From CAZHBD01 sp964530555 (GTDB lineage Bacteria > Patescibacteriota > Saccharimonadia > Saccharimonadales > AWTP1-31): a stretch of 50,389 nt of DNA. Positions 49,979 to 50,389 of the stretch are shown here, piece by piece. The number at the start of each line of letters is the position of its first letter. Position 1 is the stretch's first letter. Location of the stretch: positions 1-50,389 of the forward strand of contig CAZHBD010000003.1 in NCBI GenBank assembly GCA_964530555.1, written 5' to 3'. The notes below the pieces were generated by a model. It was not told where the DNA came from and did no database searches. It was given only the letters and a program-made list of their open reading frames with translations. Both the position numbers and the translations under genes were made by a program.

Positions 49979-50389
49979 CTATTTGAGTAGTACTTTCTTA
50001 AACAAGTTTTCAAGACCATAGTCGGTTACAGTTACAAGCAGACCGAACACTATGGCAAAAGCAAAGACGGCAACGGTGAGCTGCCATGTTTCACGTCGAC
50101 CGGGCCAGGTAACCTGACGAAGCTCCTTCCAAGAGTTGCGAAAATAGCGCAAGAAAAGGATAGCCGCCAGCACGCGACCAATTAACCGAGCTGGCCGGGT
50201 TTTAAATGGCCAAAGTAGAAATCGGAATGGGCGTGCGATTTTTTTGATGCCAACCCAGAGCTTTTTGAAAGGTACTGCGGCAGTAGACGCGGTCTTGCGT
50301 AAGACGCGTGGGTTTTTGTTTGCTTTGGCAGCAGCCTTTTCGGCCTTGGTACGAACCGTATCAGCTGGCTTACGTAAGCGAGGTGCTTT
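49979..50389 (-). CDS. secE: Preprotein translocase subunit SecE with basic N-terminal extension (partial)
   Basis: SecE clamps SecY in the translocon. The core is at the C-terminus: RNSWKELRQVTWPGRRETWQ (amphipathic helix) and one membrane span (LTVAVFAFAIVFGLLVTVTD). A GTG at 50173 would give 64 residues, but the frame stays open for another 72 codons to the window edge. That upstream part encodes a basic stretch (KKLWVGIKKIARPFRFLLWP). I take this as the true N-terminus, continuing outside the window. Most single-span SecE proteins are about 60 residues. Confidence 0.85.
   Translation of the reverse strand, partial: KAPRLRKPADTVRTKAEKAAAKANKNPRVLRKTASTAAVPFKKLWVGIKKIARPFRFLLWPFKTRPARLIGRVLAAILFLRYFRNSWKELRQVTWPGRRETWQLTVAVFAFAIVFGLLVTVTDYGLENLFKKVLLK

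Noticed and set aside
1..50389. UGA recoding to glycine, as in some CPR phyla
   Set aside because: Many conserved genes end at TGA in the expected place (atpF, atpG, nrnA, ridA) and none is interrupted by an in-frame TGA.
1..50389. CRISPR array, insertion sequence, prophage or integron
   Set aside because: I see no regularly spaced direct repeats, transposase, integrase or terminal inverted repeats in the window.

Overview
The window looks like a chromosomal segment of a reduced-genome Patescibacterium (CPR), most like Candidatus Saccharibacteria/TM7. This rests on gene content, short ORFs and moderate GC; I could not run a phylogeny. TGA is used as an ordinary stop, which argues against the recoded Gracilibacteria/Absconditabacteria.

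Layout. 1-6.9 kb: F-type ATP synthase operon (atpE end, atpF, H, A, G, D, C) with three unrecognised genes placed between atpG and atpD and between atpD and atpC. 7-7.8 kb: an aquaporin-family channel. 7.8-11.1 kb: a UvrD-type helicase with a C-terminal RecB-like nuclease. 11.2-25.9 kb: an envelope and glycan region (GT2 and two GT4 glycosyltransferases, a membrane/PIG-L deacetylase fusion, two tandem ATP-grasp proteins, DacA-like and VanY-like carboxypeptidases, a CapA-like protein, an alpha/beta hydrolase, an AI-2E-type transporter) containing a tRNA-Gln. 25.9-33.4 kb, minus strand: cysS, nrnA, recR, ybaB, a membrane protein, dnaB and dnaX. 33.5-36.9 kb: a patch of unrecognised genes, the last AT-rich. 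37.1-42 kb, minus strand: rplJ-rplL behind an L10-type leader, then a branched-chain amino acid block (ilvE, an unknown gene, ridA-ilvA). 42-46.8 kb: a pyrimidine deoxynucleotide block (P-loop kinase, dcd, a thymidylate kinase/ThyX-like fusion). 46.8-50.4 kb, minus strand: secE, nusG, rplK and rplA, interleaved with three small unknown genes.

Most notable are two complete ribosome-mediated attenuators in series on the minus strand. One encodes a leucine-run leader peptide ahead of an unknown 152-residue gene. The other encodes an isoleucine-run leader peptide ahead of ridA-ilvA. Each has a consensus promoter, a start codon 6-7 nt after the -10 box (leaderless), and mutually exclusive hairpins ending in a terminator. 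The same leaderless arrangement is seen at 15 starts here. A two-hairpin RNA element occurs upstream of rplL, upstream of rplK, and once more beside dnaX.

The Tmk-ThyX-like protein carries two ThyX-like halves, and the signature motif appears split between them: one half keeps the S-x-R-Y part, the other keeps RHR. With the adjacent dcd, this reads as a compact dCTP-to-dTDP route.
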